DNA from: JAICMB01 sp963838885
Lineage (GTDB): Bacteria > Acidobacteriota > Terriglobia > Bryobacterales > Bryobacteraceae
DNA length: 64,000 nt
Assembly (NCBI GenBank): GCA_963838885.1
Contig: CAWITB010000006.1
Span: forward strand, 186,001 to 250,000
Reading direction: 5' to 3'
In this document: one piece after another, positions 63,185 through 64,000 of the stretch
How the letters are laid out: each line of letters opens with the position of its first letter
Position numbering within the stretch: the stretch's first letter is position 1
Program-made: the position numbers and the translations under genes
The notes under the pieces: model-generated
The model's input: the letters and a program-made list of their open reading frames with translations, nothing else
Told to the model about the DNA's origin: nothing
The model's database searches: none

Positions 63185-63300
63185 CAAGATATCTGATGCC
63201 GCGAGGCGTGTTGGGGATTCAGACCGGCAGTGTGGACGCTTTCGATCGCGGGGATGGCCCGGGCGGCGAACGCGAATAGGACGTGATACCTTACTCAACG

Positions 63301-64000
63301 ATGCGCCAGGTTGTGCGCTCGCTCGCCCGATCGCCGGGATTTTGCGCGCTGGTGATCGCCGTGTTATCGATCGGCCTCGGCGCCAATGCCGCTCTGTTCA
63401 GCATCGTCGATCGCGTTCTTCTGCATCCTTTCCGTTATCCCCAGCCCGATCGGCTGGTCGATATCTCCGGCCTTACCGCCAAAGGGCAGCCGGCCGGCAT
63501 CTCGCCCGCGGAATTCAAATTCTGGCAAACGCGCATACCTGCCTTCGAGCAATCCGTCATCTGGCACTGGCGCGACCTGGCGCTCACCGGCGTGGAAAAT
63601 CCGGAAAGCCTGTGGGACCTCGAAGTCAGCTCGCGCGCGTTCGATATTCTTGGAATCCCGCCGCTGCGCGGCCGCCTCTTTAGCCCCGGCGATTTCCGCG
63701 GCGATTCGCCGCCCGTCGCCATCGTGAGCTATCGGTTTTGGCGGTATCACTTCAATGGCGATCCGTCGCTGGTAGGCCGCCAGATTCTGCTCGACGGCGA
63801 CGGCTATACGGTCGTCGGCATCATGGGACCGGGATTCTTCTTCACCAACCCCGAATACCAAATCTGGACTCCGCTGAATCCGTTTCACGCCATAAAGGAA
63901 GATCTGAAGCACGGCTACGGCGCGATCGCCCAACTCCGCCCCGGCGCGAGTCTCGAACAAGCGCAGCGTGAGATGGACGCCATCGCGCCCGCCATGCCGC
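63301..64000 (+). CDS. MacB-like ABC permease of the acidobacterial orphan type, 3' end cut
   Basis: First 233 residues. MRQVVRSLARSPGFCALVIAVLSIGLGANAALFSIVDRVLLHPFRYPQPDRLVDIS is the first membrane helix and linker of the permease family common in Acidobacteria. The periplasmic core (MacB_PCD) follows: GISPAEFKFWQTRIPAFEQSVIWHWRDLALTG, ILGIPPLRGRLFSPGDF, VAIVSYRFWRYHFNGDPSLVGRQILLDGDGYTVVGIMGPGF. The C-terminal helices lie beyond the edge. Its ATP-binding partner is not visible here. Substrate unknown. Confidence 0.87.
   Translation, partial: MRQVVRSLARSPGFCALVIAVLSIGLGANAALFSIVDRVLLHPFRYPQPDRLVDISGLTAKGQPAGISPAEFKFWQTRIPAFEQSVIWHWRDLALTGVENPESLWDLEVSSRAFDILGIPPLRGRLFSPGDFRGDSPPVAIVSYRFWRYHFNGDPSLVGRQILLDGDGYTVVGIMGPGFFFTNPEYQIWTPLNPFHAIKEDLKHGYGAIAQLRPGASLEQAQREMDAIAPAMP

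Overview
This 64 kb, GC-rich window looks like a chromosomal segment of an Acidobacteriota member of the Solibacter/Bryobacter type. The evidence is a set of lineage hallmarks: an acidobacterial MacB-like orphan permease (right edge), giant Oar-type TonB-dependent receptors with a CarboxypepD_reg N-terminus, an FG-GAP/ASPIC (CRTAC1-like) protein, a Solibacter-type C-terminal-domain protein, a heme-c/copper-monooxygenase/TPR protein, a DUF1080 protein, an ECF42-type sigma factor with its DGPF partner, and a hopanoid operon. No rRNA, tRNA or CRISPR array was found. Assignment below phylum level is inference.

Layout. 0-9.5 kb: HAD hydrolase (cut by the edge), Lon-N protein, SDR, shikimate kinase and glycerate 2-kinase; an ECF42 sigma/DGPF operon; a membrane-anchored MutS-family ATPase; a dead nucleotidyltransferase; a secreted GH16 glucanase. 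9.5-25.7 kb: PHP phosphoesterase, PEP carboxykinase, YjbQ, a repeat-bearing outer-membrane protein, MFS exporter, phosphoglycerate kinase, TlpA-like redoxin, DNA polymerase III delta', Hfq-like protein, N-acetylglucosamine-kinase-like ATPase, CRTAC1-like protein, a collapsed TonB receptor and a TPR protein. 25.7-39.1 kb: BrnT/antitoxin remnants, a full TonB receptor, heme/copper/TPR protein, MetH, PPK2, a CocE/NonD hydrolase and a DUF1080 protein.

39.2-47.9 kb is a tightly packed hopanoid operon: ispH, squalene-hopene cyclase, hpnA, hpnG, two zinc-dependent MDR dehydrogenases, hpnC and hpnD. The two dehydrogenases beside hpnG are candidates for the reduction that turns ribosylhopane into bacteriohopanetetrol. 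hpnE and hpnH are not in the window.

47.9-48.8 kb holds the most unusual signal. A MerT-like membrane protein is followed by a thioredoxin-like protein whose first redox cysteine is encoded by an in-frame UGA (U-P-T-C), with about 130 further codons of good protein and a GC hairpin with a G-rich apical loop just downstream. I read it as a candidate selenoprotein.

48.98-64 kb: an unknown protein, a Tat-exported Gfo/Idh oxidoreductase, a BON protein, then a 5.3 kb stretch between two ~76-bp direct repeats that contains a Ser/Thr kinase, a broken IS630-type transposase and an intact IS1182-type element with 20-bp inverted ends. After that come a decayed HicB antitoxin, RecJ, a PAS/GAF histidine kinase, a GT9 glycosyltransferase and an FMN reductase.

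Several conserved genes (ispH, recJ, hpnC, the Gfo/Idh gene, the CRTAC1-like gene, the selenoprotein candidate) are each interrupted by one single-base indel, some in homopolymers. Because some of these are expected to be essential, residual sequencing errors are more likely than real decay.
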